Shown here one piece after another: positions 49,788 through 58,713 of a stretch of 64,000 nt of DNA. Location of the stretch: contig CAZHST010000019.1 of assembly GCA_964535215.1 (NCBI GenBank), forward strand, positions 1 to 64,000, given 5' to 3'. The translations under genes were made by a program, and so were the position numbers. The notes under the pieces were generated by a model. The model was not told the DNA's origin. It ran no database searches and saw nothing but the letters and a program-made list of their open reading frames with translations. The stretch is from JACQHM01 sp964535215. Lineage in GTDB: Bacteria; Methylomirabilota; Methylomirabilia; Methylomirabilales; JACQHM01. Numbering within the stretch: position 1 is the stretch's first letter; every line of letters starts with the position of its first letter.

Positions 49788-50690
49788 CTACATGCCGATC
49801 TTGGTAAGGCCGGGGGGGAGCTCGAATTCAGCCTCCTGCAAGGGCCCCAGGTCAAGCCTGGTGACCTCACCTGTGAGGTGAAAGAGGGTCCCCGGGGAAC
49901 CCGTCCCGATCGGCCCGGAGAGGATCTGCTCCCACTTCATGGGGAAGCCTTTCAGCTTCCGCTGCTCCTGCTCCAGACGGAGGTAAGCCAGGCTGAACTT
50001 GGCGAAGAGATCTCCCCTTCGCTCGAAGATCCGCATCTGCCGCTCCAGGAGAGGTCCGTCCTCCCCGGTCCGTTCGGCCACCTTCTGATCGAGGGCTCGG
50101 ATCTCCCTGGACCATTCCGTCTCGTCGGTTATCCAGAGGTCCCAGGTCATGGTATAGACCTGGAGGAGGCCACCCCGGGGGGATTGGGCCTCCAGCTCGG
50201 CGGTCAAACGGTAGCGGCGGCAGGGATACCCGTTCAACAGCTTCGTCTCCCCCGTTGGCTCGACGGAAACCCGCAGGGGGCGGGTCCCGCCCTCGCGGAT
50301 GGTCCCCAGGGCCTCCTCCGCCTGGGCGATCTCCCTCTCCTTCCTGTGGAGTTCGTCGTCGAGGCGCTCCTCCTTATAGGTCCCCCCCTTCAGATCCACC
50401 TCATAGGTCACCCCTTTGTCGAGACGCCGGAGGATCACCCGGTGCAGTTCCCGGGCGTACCGGGCCCCCCGCCGCGTCGTGACCGTGCGGGTGGCCGTGA
50501 GCTCCTCCCTCCTCATCGCATTCTTCAAGGAAACCCTCTGGTGCTGGTCAATCTCGATGGTCCCCCGGACGAGGGCGTCCTTGATCCGAACATCGGTCTC
50601 GTAGAGGACATCCGCCAAGAGGACATCGGCCTTCAAGAGGACCGCGGAAAAGAGCACCCCCAGGACCAACCCCCTTCCCATGGATCTCAT
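49788..50690 (-). CDS. Exported protein of unknown function
   Basis: A 300-residue protein. The signal peptide is about 1-26 (FSAVLLKADVLLADV). The mature part starts with a DUF4412-like beta domain: VLYETDVRIKDALVRGTIEIDQHQRVSL, then TRTVTTRRGARYAREL. LNGYPCRRYRLTAEL is the common core. A charged helical stretch (about 170-240) follows. It has no recognised catalytic motif. It lies 11 bases after a TolC-family gene and may share its operon. An internal ATG at the fourth codon is also possible. Confidence 0.7.
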   Translation of the reverse strand: MRSMGRGLVLGVLFSAVLLKADVLLADVLYETDVRIKDALVRGTIEIDQHQRVSLKNAMRREELTATRTVTTRRGARYARELHRVILRRLDKGVTYEVDLKGGTYKEERLDDELHRKEREIAQAEEALGTIREGGTRPLRVSVEPTGETKLLNGYPCRRYRLTAELEAQSPRGGLLQVYTMTWDLWITDETEWSREIRALDQKVAERTGEDGPLLERQMRIFERRGDLFAKFSLAYLRLEQEQRKLKGFPMKWEQILSGPIGTGSPGTLFHLTGEVTRLDLGPLQEAEFELPPGLTKIGM

Positions 50691-50701
50691 CCTCCCTCCT
50701 C

Positions 50702-52279
50702 CTAGAACTGGAGTCCGTATTTCTCCAGGATCGTCCCCTTCACCCGCTCCAGGTTTGCCAGGGCCTTGTTGTACTCGGTGATGGCCCTGATCTCCCGAAA
50801 CTGGGCATCGACCAGGTCCCGCTGGAGCCGGAGGACGTTAAAGGTCGTCGAGACCCCGGCCTCCAGTCGCTTCTGCTCGACCCGAAGTTGCTCCTCGGCC
50901 AGCTTCCGCCCGGCCCGGCTGGCGACCACCACCTCCGCCGCCGCCTGAATCCGGCGCACCGCTTCCCGAACCTCTGTGGTGATGGCCCGGTCCAGATTCT
51001 GAAGGGCCACCCTGGCCTGATCCACCGCTAGCTTCGCCCGGAGGAGGTCGGCCCGGGCAGCCCGGTTCCCGATGGGCACCTCGAACACGAGGCCTGCCGC
51101 GTAATTGTAGCCCGGGCTCTCATACCGATGCTCCAGGAGGTCCACCCCGACCCCCCCTTGGAAGTTCAGCTTGGGCAGGAGCTGGTTTCTGGCCAGCCGG
51201 AAGTTCAGGTCGGCATTCGCCACGTTCAGCTCGGCCTGCTTCCGCTCGGGCCGTCGCTCCAACGCCTCCCGGATGCTCTCGACCAGGTTGACCTCGGCGA
51301 CCTCAAAAGGGGGTTTGTCCGTCGGGGTGATCACCAGATCCCACACCCGATCCTTATCAGGAGGGTTCAGGATGAGCTTCAACCGATCCTCGGCATCCTT
51401 CACCCCCTTCTGGGCGATGATCACATCCTGCGTCCGGGCTGCCACCTCGGCCTCGGCCTGCGTCACTTCCACAGGGGCCGCCACCCCCGCCCGCACCCGG
51501 GCCTTGTTGAGGTTGACCAGCTCCTGGGCTACCCGAAGGGATTGCTGCTGCACCTTCAGGTTATCAATGGCGGCCACCAGATCCCAGTAAGCCCCCTGGG
51601 CGCTGGCGATCACCTCGTTTGCCCTCGCCCGAAGCTGCTCCTCGGCAATCCCCAGATTGTTCCTGGCCACATTGATCCTCGTCCGGTTCACGTCAATCCC
51701 GAAGTTCTTGAGGAGCGGCTGGACCAGGGTCAACCCGACGGTGGAGCGGATCGCCGGGTCGAAGGAGGCCACGGTTCCCGGCGGGTTGATGTTCAGCCGG
51801 TTGTTGTTCACCCGGACCTCATAGCTGGTGCCGGTCGGCAGGAGCTGTTTGACCCCCACATTGGCGTTCACCTGGTCCTGGCGGTTCTCCGGGCTGGAGA
51901 AGGGGCTGAAGGTCAGGCTCGACGCCACGCTCTTCCCCACGCTCACCTCGGCGAAGGTGCTTACGTCAAAGGCGGCCTGCTCCCTGACGACCTCGGCCTC
52001 CCGGATTCGGGGGTTGAAGCCTTCCACGGCGATGTCGAGGTTGTTCATGAGGGCCAGCTGGAGGGCCTCCTTGAGCGAGAGAGCGATGACGCCCCGCCCC
52101 GCCGGCTCCTCAATCGTTGGTTCAGCCTGGGCGCGGAGTGGGGAGGAAATACCCCCGGTCGTCTCCTTCACGCCATCGGCAGACCTCCCTGGTGCGACCT
52201 GGGCCTCAACCGGGATACCCAGCAGGAGGGGAAGGATACCAGAACAGCCGATGATCACCTTCCACAACGATCCGCGCAT
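50702..52279 (-). CDS. TolC-family outer-membrane efflux channel
   Basis: A 525-residue protein with a signal peptide (about 1-27, cleavage near VEAQVA) and two OEP repeats of long helices (for example LRARANEVIASAQGAYWDL and AVDQARVALQNLDRAITTEV). The fold is a trimeric barrel plus helical tunnel. LALMNNLDIAVEGFNPRIREAEV is the usual first-repeat motif. It is the best candidate for the outer-membrane partner of the MacA-like pump at 4020-7413, far away, or of another pump. It has its own promoter (52383-52412). Confidence 0.9.
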   Translation of the reverse strand: MRGSLWKVIIGCSGILPLLLGIPVEAQVAPGRSADGVKETTGGISSPLRAQAEPTIEEPAGRGVIALSLKEALQLALMNNLDIAVEGFNPRIREAEVVREQAAFDVSTFAEVSVGKSVASSLTFSPFSSPENRQDQVNANVGVKQLLPTGTSYEVRVNNNRLNINPPGTVASFDPAIRSTVGLTLVQPLLKNFGIDVNRTRINVARNNLGIAEEQLRARANEVIASAQGAYWDLVAAIDNLKVQQQSLRVAQELVNLNKARVRAGVAAPVEVTQAEAEVAARTQDVIIAQKGVKDAEDRLKLILNPPDKDRVWDLVITPTDKPPFEVAEVNLVESIREALERRPERKQAELNVANADLNFRLARNQLLPKLNFQGGVGVDLLEHRYESPGYNYAAGLVFEVPIGNRAARADLLRAKLAVDQARVALQNLDRAITTEVREAVRRIQAAAEVVVASRAGRKLAEEQLRVEQKRLEAGVSTTFNVLRLQRDLVDAQFREIRAITEYNKALANLERVKGTILEKYGLQF

Positions 52280-52382
52280 CGTTCCTCCTTTCCACGCCTT
52301 GCAGAGGGGTGCCAGAACGAGAAGGCCTGTGAAAGAGAAAGCCCCCTATCCGAGGACAGGGTGGCCGTTTAAGGACCTCCTA

Positions 52383-52412
52383 AGGATACCCCCCGCCTCA
52401 TCCTACTGTCAA
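52383..52412 (-). promoter_or_regulatory. Promoter of the TolC-family gene
   Basis: On the minus strand, -35 TTGACA (52407-52412) and -10 TATCCT (52383-52388) have an 18-base spacer. The expected start is about 95 bases before the ATG. The gap 52280-52428 holds nothing else I recognise. Confidence 0.6.
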
Positions 52413-52428
52413 GCCTGATGCGGATGCT

Positions 52429-53292
52429 TCAGGTCTGGAGAACGTCTTCAATGAGGAGGTTGTCAATCAGGCGGGTCCTGCCGATCCACACGGCGACGAG
52501 GAAGACGACCGATCCCTCGATCCGGTCCACAGGCTCTAACGTCAGGGGATGGCAACAGGCGATGTAGTCGATCCTCGCCAAGGGCTCCGCCGCGATGATC
52601 TCCCGCATCCCCTCCAGGATCGCCTTGGCCTCCTGTTCCCCGGCCCTTACCCGTTGTTCAGCGTACTGGAGGGCCTTAAACAGCACGGGGGCCGCCCGCC
52701 GCTCCTCAGGATTCAGGTTCCAGTTCCTGGAGCTGAAGGCGAGCCCGTCCCCTTCCCGGACGGTGGGAAGCACGATCACCTCCAGATCGAGGTTCAGGTC
52801 CCGGACCATCCGCTTCACGACCAGGGCCTGCTGGTAGTCCTTCTGGCCGAAGTAGGCCCGGTCAGGTTTCACAATGGTGAAGAGCTTCGTCACCACCGTC
52901 GCCACCCCCCGGAAATGGCCGGGTCGGGAGGCCCCTTCCCACCGTCTCGTGAGGGCCTCCACCTCCACATAGGTCTGGTATCCTTCGGGGTACATCATCT
53001 CGGCGGTTGGGGCAAAGATGATGTCCACCCCCACCCCTTCGGCCTTCTTCACATCCCCCTCGAAGTCCCGGGGATACGCGTCGAGGTCATCCTTCCTGTC
53101 GAATTGGACCGGGTTGACAAAAAGGCTCATGATCGAAACATCGTTCTCACCCCGGCACCTCCTCAAGAGGGAGAGATGGCCCTCATGAAGGGCCCCCATG
53201 GTCGGGACCAGCCCCAGGCTCTTCCCCTCCCGCCTGAGATGGTTGGAAAGTTTCTGCATCGTCTCTGGGCACTCGATCACCTGCATCCTCAT
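52429..53292 (-). CDS. panC: Pantothenate synthetase
   Basis: A 287-residue ligase that joins pantoate and beta-alanine using ATP. PTMGALHEGHLSLL carries the HxGH (HEGH) motif, SLFVNPVQF the next conserved segment, and FGQKDYQQ the flexible lid. The C-terminal domain has the conserved RNWNL and DYIACC segments. It follows panB by 7 bases. The ATG at 53292 or, better spaced from GGAGG, the one at 53286 is the start. Confidence 0.95.
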   Translation of the reverse strand: MRMQVIECPETMQKLSNHLRREGKSLGLVPTMGALHEGHLSLLRRCRGENDVSIMSLFVNPVQFDRKDDLDAYPRDFEGDVKKAEGVGVDIIFAPTAEMMYPEGYQTYVEVEALTRRWEGASRPGHFRGVATVVTKLFTIVKPDRAYFGQKDYQQALVVKRMVRDLNLDLEVIVLPTVREGDGLAFSSRNWNLNPEERRAAPVLFKALQYAEQRVRAGEQEAKAILEGMREIIAAEPLARIDYIACCHPLTLEPVDRIEGSVVFLVAVWIGRTRLIDNLLIEDVLQT

Positions 53293-53299
53293 CCCTCCT

Positions 53300-54181
53300 T
53301 CACCGACCAGCCCGCTTCCGGGATTCGGTCCACTTCATGAGCATCCCCTCCAGGGCGTTGGCCTCCGCGGCAGCCAGGCGGTACTCATGTTCAGGCCCGG
53401 GAAACACCCCCCTCTTGACCTCCTCCCTGTACCGCCCCACAGCCTCCAGGAGGATCTCTTTGAGGTCCGCGTATGGCTTCACGAACCTCGGGGCCGAGGT
53501 CTCGTAGAGCCCGAGGAGATCCTGAATCACCAGGACCTGCCCATCGCAGAAGGGTCCGGCCCCGATCCCGAGAGTCGGGACCTGGAGCCGCTCGGTCACG
53601 AGCCTGGCCACCTCGGAAGGGATCCCCTCCAGGACAATGGCGAAAGCCCCCGCCTCCTCTAACGCCAGAGCGTCGTCGAGGAGCTGAAGAGCAGCCTCCG
53701 CGGATCTTCCCTGGACCTTAAAGCCGCCCAAGCGGTGGACATGCTGGGGGGTTAAGCCGAGATGACCCATGACAGGGATGCCCGCCTGCACGAGGGCAGC
53801 GACCTTCCCGGCAATCTCCCCTCCCCCCTCCAGCTTCACCGCCCCGGCGCCTGCCTCTTTCAGGAACCGCCCGGCGTTCTTTAGGGCCTCCTCGACGCTC
53901 GCCTGGTAGGACATGAAAGGCATGTCGGCAACGACCAGGGCCCTTTTCACCCCCCGGACCACCGCTTTGGCGTGGTGGAGCATCTCCTCCATGGTGACCG
54001 GGAGCGTGGTGGAATAGCCAAGGACCACCATCCCCAATGAATCCCCCACCAGCAGGACCTCGATCCCGGCCTGGTCCAGGAACCTCGCCGTGAGGTAATC
54101 GTAGGCGGTCAGCATGGTGATCTTCTCACCCCGCCCCTTCATCTCCTGCAAGGAGACCGTCGTCACCTTCTGCTCGGCCAC
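53300..54181 (-). CDS. panB: 3-methyl-2-oxobutanoate hydroxymethyltransferase
   Basis: A 293-residue TIM-barrel enzyme. TAYDYLTARFLDQAG is the N-terminal motif; GDSLGMVVLGY and VKLEGGGE carry metal and substrate ligands, and GIPVMGHLGLTPQ and TLGIGAGPFCDGQVLV are diagnostic. It makes ketopantoate from alpha-ketoisovalerate and methylene-tetrahydrofolate, the first pantothenate step; a ketopantoate reductase is not in the window. It starts at GTG 54181 after GGAGGTGG. Confidence 0.95.
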   Translation of the reverse strand: MAEQKVTTVSLQEMKGRGEKITMLTAYDYLTARFLDQAGIEVLLVGDSLGMVVLGYSTTLPVTMEEMLHHAKAVVRGVKRALVVADMPFMSYQASVEEALKNAGRFLKEAGAGAVKLEGGGEIAGKVAALVQAGIPVMGHLGLTPQHVHRLGGFKVQGRSAEAALQLLDDALALEEAGAFAIVLEGIPSEVARLVTERLQVPTLGIGAGPFCDGQVLVIQDLLGLYETSAPRFVKPYADLKEILLEAVGRYREEVKRGVFPGPEHEYRLAAAEANALEGMLMKWTESRKRAGR

Positions 54182-54234
54182 AATCCACCTCCTCGATGAC
54201 CGGCCAGCAGCCGGACGGATCAGCCGTCGGCAAC

Positions 54235-54267
54235 AAAAAAGGCCTTCCGGAACCGATCCGGAAGGCC
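54235..54267 (-). terminator. Intrinsic terminator after the deoxynucleoside kinase gene
   Basis: The perfect 11-base arms GGCCTTCCGGA (54241-54251) and TCCGGAAGGCC (54257-54267) enclose a 5-base loop. On the minus strand six T follow directly (54235-54240). It ends the long lysine/folate operon. The stop of the kinase gene is about 120 bases upstream. Confidence 0.9.
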
Positions 54268-54390
54268 GCTCCTCGCCGTTCCACGACCCCCCAGGAAGGC
54301 CAGGGTGAGGCTTCGGGCGCTTCCCGTTTTGCGTCCCGAGCCTCCAACGCCTCCCCGTCAGGCCGCTAAAGGGTCTCCCCGTCTCGGTCC

Positions 54391-55047
54391 CTACCCTCGG
54401 GATCCAAGCGGAACGTAGTAGTGGGTGCCTGCCCTGACCTCGGCGATCTGCTTCAGGAGCTCCTCGAAATCCTCCTTGTGCTTGACAAAATCCAGCTCGT
54501 TGGTGTTCACGATCAGGAGGGGGCTCTCCCGATAGTGGAGGAAGAAGTGGTTGTAGGCGGCGTTCACCTCCTCCAGGTACCCCCGTTCAATCTCCTTCTC
54601 ATAGCTCCTCCCCCGGAAGGCGATCCGCTCCAGGAGGACATCCGTTGAGGCCTGAAGGTACAGGACCAGGTCCGGCCTTGGCACCTGGGCCTCCAGGATC
54701 GGATGGAGCCGCTCGTAGAGGGCCAGCTCCTGCTCATCCAGGTTCAGCATGGCAAAGATCCGGTCCTTGGCGAAGAGGTAGTCGCTCACCACCCGCTGGG
54801 TGAAGAGATCGAACTGCAAAAGCTCCTGCTGCTGCCGGAACCGGTTGAGCAGAAAGTAGAGCTGGGTTTGGAAGGCGTAGCGGCGGCGGTCCTGGTAGAA
54901 GAGGGGGAGAAAGGGGTTCCCCTCAGGGTTCTCGAACAGTTTCCTCCCCTTGAGGCGATCGGCCAAGGCCTCGGCCAGGCTGGTCTTGCCCACCCCGATG
55001 GGCCCTTCCACCACGAGGTAACGGATCTGGGACACCTCAATCCCCAT
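54391..55047 (-). CDS. Deoxynucleoside kinase family protein
   Basis: A 218-residue kinase. The P-loop is GPIGVGKTS (15-23); FQTQLYFLLNRFRQQ and SDYLFAKDRIFA carry the base-binding and DRS-like motifs, and the lid is RGRSYEKEIERGY. Family members phosphorylate deoxyguanosine, deoxyadenosine or deoxycytidine; specificity is not read from sequence. It is the last gene of the lysine-folate operon and is followed by a strong terminator. Confidence 0.9.
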   Translation of the reverse strand: MGIEVSQIRYLVVEGPIGVGKTSLAEALADRLKGRKLFENPEGNPFLPLFYQDRRRYAFQTQLYFLLNRFRQQQELLQFDLFTQRVVSDYLFAKDRIFAMLNLDEQELALYERLHPILEAQVPRPDLVLYLQASTDVLLERIAFRGRSYEKEIERGYLEEVNAAYNHFFLHYRESPLLIVNTNELDFVKHKEDFEELLKQIAEVRAGTHYYVPLGSRG

Positions 55048-55051
55048 GCCT

Positions 55052-55558
55052 TCACCTGGAGGCTTCCGCCGTCGGAAGCCGCCTGACCTGAGAGGCATCT
55101 CGGAGGCTCTGCAGGAGTTCCTGGGCAGTCCGCTTTAACAGGGGATGCTCAACCTTCGGGGCGATCTCAGAGAGGGGGAGGAGCACAAAGCGCCGCTCGT
55201 GCATCCTCGGATGAGGAAGGACAAGCTCCGGGGTCCGGATGACAAGGGAGCCGTACAGCAGGAGGTCGAGATCTACGGTCCTGGGGGCCCCTGGCCCATG
55301 GATGATGGGCCGACCCATCTCCACCTCGATCCCCTTCAGGACCCGGAGGAGCCCGAAGGGATCGAGGGAGGTTTCCAGGAGCGCCACCCCGTTGACAAAC
55401 CAGCCCCCCTCAGCCTGGACCGGCTCCGTCTCGTAAAAGGCTGAGAGCCGGAGGACCTGGAGCCCCGGCGTCGCCTCGAGCCGGCGAAGGGCCTCCCGGC
55501 AATTCTCCAGGCGGTCGCCCAGGTTTGAGCCGATCCCGATAAAGGCCTCCTCCTTCAC
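55052..55558 (-). CDS. folK: 2-amino-4-hydroxy-6-hydroxymethyldihydropteridine pyrophosphokinase
   Basis: A 168-residue enzyme that transfers pyrophosphate from ATP to the pterin in folate synthesis. FIGIGSNLGDR (N-terminal), YETEPV, RTVDLDLLLYG (two metal-binding Asp) and LPHPRMHERRFVLLPL are all FolK signatures. It starts at GTG 55558, which overlaps the folB stop by four bases. Confidence 0.96.
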   Translation of the reverse strand: MKEEAFIGIGSNLGDRLENCREALRRLEATPGLQVLRLSAFYETEPVQAEGGWFVNGVALLETSLDPFGLLRVLKGIEVEMGRPIIHGPGAPRTVDLDLLLYGSLVIRTPELVLPHPRMHERRFVLLPLSEIAPKVEHPLLKRTAQELLQSLRDASQVRRLPTAEASR

Positions 55559-55908
55559 GGCCTCACGATCTCCACACCCACCAGCTGAAGCTCCCCCTGG
55601 ATGGGAGGGGAAGGTTTCGAGGCCCGGACCTTGACCTCCTTCACCGGGAACCGCTCCAGGAGAATCCGGGCAATCCGCTCCGCCAAGGCCTCCAACAGGT
55701 GAAAGCGCTCCTTGGTCCCCACCTCCACCACCACCTGATGGACCTCCGCGTAGTTGACCGTGGCCGAAAGGGTATCGCTCCCACCGGCACGACGAAGGTC
55801 AAGGTGGAGCTCCACATCAACCTGGAAGCGCTGCCCGAGTTCCCGCTCGGCCTCGGTGGCCCCGTGGTACCCGTAGAACCGTATCCCTTGGAGGATGATC
55901 CGATCCAT
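55555..55908 (-). CDS. folB: Dihydroneopterin aldolase
   Basis: A 117-residue enzyme, the step before FolK. IRFYGYHGATEAERELGQRF carries the conserved Tyr and Glu of FolB, and DTLSATVNYAEV and FHLLEALAERIA are usual. KVRASKPSPPIQG is the C-terminal substrate-binding segment. The ATG at 55908 is one base after the dapL stop. Confidence 0.95.
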   Translation of the reverse strand: MDRIILQGIRFYGYHGATEAERELGQRFQVDVELHLDLRRAGGSDTLSATVNYAEVHQVVVEVGTKERFHLLEALAERIARILLERFPVKEVKVRASKPSPPIQGELQLVGVEIVRP

Positions 55909-55909
55909 G

Positions 55910-57076
55910 TCAGAGTTTCCGCAGCCGCTCCACCGCCTCCCTGATCCGGGAGACATCCACCGTCAGCGCCGCCCGGATGTAGCCCTCGCCGTGCTGGCCA
56001 AAGCCGACCCCCGGGGTCGTCACGATCCCCGCCTTCGAGAGGAGGTGGGCGGTGAACGTCATGGAGGTGAAGCCCTTGGGGACCTCGATCCAGACGTAGA
56101 AGGTCGCCTGAGGCTTCTCGACCTGGTAGCCCAGGCTGAGCAGCCCCTCCACCAGGACATCCCGCCGCTCCTGGTAGGTCTTCCGCATCGCCTCGACACA
56201 ATCCTGGGGCCCCGTGAGCGCCTCGATCCCGGCCTCCTGCACCGCCTGGAACACCCCCGAATCCAGGTTCGTCTTGATCCGGCCCAGCCCCTCCAGGATC
56301 TCAGCGTTCCCGACGGCAAAACCGATCCGCCACCCGGTCATGTTGTAGGTCTTTGAGAGGGAGTGGAATTCGATGGCCACCTCCTTGGCCCCCGGGACGG
56401 CCAGGAGGCTTCCTGGGAGGGAGCCGTCATAGGCGATCTCGGAGTAGGCCAGGTCGTGGGCGAGGATCAGGCTGTGCCTCCTGGCAAACGCCACCGCCTC
56501 GGCGAAGAACTCCCCAGGGGCCACGGCCGCCGTCGGGTTGTTGGGATAGTTCAGCCAGAGGATCCTGGCCCGTCTTAGGACATCGGGAGGGATGGCTTGA
56601 AGATCCGGGAGGAAACCATCCTCCTTGCGGAGCGGCAGGGGGTAAGGGATCCCCCCGGCGAAGACCGTCCCTGCCTGGTAGACCGGATAGCCCGGATCGG
56701 GGACGAGCACCACATCCCCCGGGCTGACAAAGGCCAGAGGGAGATGGCCGATCCCCTCCTTGGAGCCGATCAGGGAAAGGACCTCGGTCTCAGGATCCAG
56801 GATGACGCCGAACCGCCTCCGATACCAGTTGGCCGCCGCCTCCCGGAACTCCCGCATCCCCTCATAGGAGGGGTACCGGTGATGCCTGGCGTTGGTGGCG
56901 GCCTCCTGAAGCCGCCTCACGATGTGAGGCGGGGTGGGGAGGTCAGGGTCACCGATCCCTAAGTTGATCAAGTCCATGCCCTCCCTGAGGGCCTCCTGCT
57001 TCATCCGGTCAATCTCGGCAAAGAGGTACGGGGGGAGCCCCTGGAGACGCTCCGCCCTTGGGTATCGCTGGCTCAT
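55910..57076 (-). CDS. dapL: LL-diaminopimelate aminotransferase
   Basis: A 388-residue class I aminotransferase. K242 in SLSKTYNMTGWR binds PLP; NYPNNPT and the NLGIGDPDLPTPP motif fit DapL. It converts tetrahydrodipicolinate to LL-diaminopimelate in one step, replacing DapC, DapD and DapE, none of which is present. Its place among dapA, dapB, dapF and lysA supports this over other aminotransferases. The long upstream open frame overlaps the FAH gene and is not coding; the ATG at 57076 has AGGAGGAAC before it. Confidence 0.92.
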   Translation of the reverse strand: MSQRYPRAERLQGLPPYLFAEIDRMKQEALREGMDLINLGIGDPDLPTPPHIVRRLQEAATNARHHRYPSYEGMREFREAAANWYRRRFGVILDPETEVLSLIGSKEGIGHLPLAFVSPGDVVLVPDPGYPVYQAGTVFAGGIPYPLPLRKEDGFLPDLQAIPPDVLRRARILWLNYPNNPTAAVAPGEFFAEAVAFARRHSLILAHDLAYSEIAYDGSLPGSLLAVPGAKEVAIEFHSLSKTYNMTGWRIGFAVGNAEILEGLGRIKTNLDSGVFQAVQEAGIEALTGPQDCVEAMRKTYQERRDVLVEGLLSLGYQVEKPQATFYVWIEVPKGFTSMTFTAHLLSKAGIVTTPGVGFGQHGEGYIRAALTVDVSRIREAVERLRKL

Positions 57077-57084
57077 GGTTCCTC

Positions 57085-57846
57085 CTACTTCTGGGCGATG
57101 ACGGTGTTCCGGAGCCGACCGATCCCCTCCACCTCGACCTCGATCACATCCCCGACCTGCATCGGCCCGATGCCGGAGGGGGTGCCGGTGGTGATGACAT
57201 CCCCGGGGAGGAGGGTCATGATCTGGGAGATGAAGCTGATCAGGTAGGGGACGTCGAAGATGAAGTTCTTGATGTTCGAGTTCTGCTTCAGCTCCCCGTT
57301 CAGGTAAGCCCGGATAGGGGCGTCGGAGAGGTCCAGGTCGGTCTCGATCCAGGGACCAAAGGGGGCAAAGGTGTAAAAGGACTTGGAGCGGGTCCACTGA
57401 CCATCCTTAGCCTGGAGGTCCCGGGCCGTCACATCGTTGAAGCAGGTGTAGCCCAGCACGTACCGGAGGGCCTTCTCCCGGGGCACACACCGGGCCTCGC
57501 GCTTCATGACAACGGCCAGTTCGGCCTCATAGTCCAGCCTCTTACACGGTTTTGGATAGATAATCTTCCCGTTGTGGGGGAGGGCTGCCGAGGAAGGCTT
57601 GATGAAGATGACCGGCTCATCGGGAATCGGATTGTTCGTCTCCTCCGCATGGTCCCGGTAGTTCAGACCCACCGCCACGATCTTGGAAGGGTCCGTAGGG
57701 GTCAGATACCGGATCCGCTTCAGAGGGTGGGTCTTCCGGGTCAGCTTGAACTGGCCGAAGACATCCCCCTGGATTTCCCGCACCAGATCATCTTCCACGA
57801 TCCCGTACTTCGCCTCCTTCCCAACCGCGAACCGTACGATCTTCAT
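57085..57846 (-). CDS. Fumarylacetoacetate hydrolase-family protein
   Basis: A 253-residue protein of the FAH/FAHD1 fold. VGLNYRDHAEE is the family start of the C-terminal domain; the metal ligands lie in LDYEAELAVV and the EE...D series, and TGTPSGIGPMQVGDVIEVEVEG is the end motif. The family includes acylpyruvases, oxaloacetate decarboxylase and catechol-pathway isomerases. In a lysine operon, a role in supplying or sparing pyruvate or oxaloacetate is conceivable but unproven. The ATG at 57846 follows an open frame of 18 atypical codons. Confidence 0.85.
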   Translation of the reverse strand: MKIVRFAVGKEAKYGIVEDDLVREIQGDVFGQFKLTRKTHPLKRIRYLTPTDPSKIVAVGLNYRDHAEETNNPIPDEPVIFIKPSSAALPHNGKIIYPKPCKRLDYEAELAVVMKREARCVPREKALRYVLGYTCFNDVTARDLQAKDGQWTRSKSFYTFAPFGPWIETDLDLSDAPIRAYLNGELKQNSNIKNFIFDVPYLISFISQIMTLLPGDVITTGTPSGIGPMQVGDVIEVEVEGIGRLRNTVIAQK

Positions 57847-57909
57847 CCATTGACCCCCGGTGTTTGATTTGACGCTCGTCCAATCTCGGGCATCCAACAT
57901 CCAGCCTCG

Positions 57910-58713
57910 TTACTTCAGCCCGAGGACATCCAGCATGTCGTAAAGGCCAGGCTTCTGCGTCACCACCCACCGGGCTGCCCGGATCGCCCCCCAGCCGAAG
58001 GTATCCCGGCTGGAGGCCCGATGGGTGATCTCGATCCGCTCCCCCAGGCCTCCAAAGACCACCGTATGGTCCCCGACGATATCCCCGGCCCGGAGGGCGT
58101 GGACGCCGATCTCCTGGGGCTTCCGCTCCCCCACCATCCCTCTCCGGCCATAGACCCCCACCTCGTCCAGGTTCCGCTTCAGGGCCTGGGCAATGACCTG
58201 GGCCATCCGGAGCGCCGTGCCGCTGGGGGCATCCTTCTTGAACCGGTGGTGGGCCTCGAAGATCTCGACATCGTAAGCTTCGCCGAGGACGGCGGCCACT
58301 TCAGCCAGGATCCTGAAGAGGAGGTTCACCCCCACACTCATGTTGGGGGAGATGACACACGGGATCACCCCTGCCAGGTCCCTGGCCCTCTGCATGTCCT
58401 CCGGGGTGAGGCCGGTTGTCCCCACGACGGCGGCGATCCCGGCTCTGGCCGCCTCCTCCAGATGGGCCATCGCCGCCTCCCGGACGGTGAAGTCAAACAG
58501 GACCTGCCCCTCCTTCGCCACCCCGGGGAGATCATCGGTCAGGGGAACGCCGAGGGGGCCGATCCCGTTCACCTCCCCCGCATCCCTCCCCAGAGCGGGA
58601 TGGCCGGGTCGTTCGACGGCCCCCACCAGCTCGAAGTCCCCCGCCTCCTTCAGCAGGGCCACCATCCTCCCCCCCATCCTCCCGGCTGCCCCGCAAACGA
58701 CCGCTCGTATCAT
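57910..58713 (-). CDS. dapB: 4-hydroxy-tetrahydrodipicolinate reductase
   Basis: A 267-residue enzyme. GAAGRMGG (8-15) binds NAD(P)H, and EAHHRFKKDAPSGTA is the catalytic and dimer motif. It reduces the product of DapA. The ATG at 58713 overlaps the dapA stop (ATGA). A 63-base gap separates its stop from the FAH gene. Confidence 0.96.
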   Translation of the reverse strand: MIRAVVCGAAGRMGGRMVALLKEAGDFELVGAVERPGHPALGRDAGEVNGIGPLGVPLTDDLPGVAKEGQVLFDFTVREAAMAHLEEAARAGIAAVVGTTGLTPEDMQRARDLAGVIPCVISPNMSVGVNLLFRILAEVAAVLGEAYDVEIFEAHHRFKKDAPSGTALRMAQVIAQALKRNLDEVGVYGRRGMVGERKPQEIGVHALRAGDIVGDHTVVFGGLGERIEITHRASSRDTFGWGAIRAARWVVTQKPGLYDMLDVLGLK

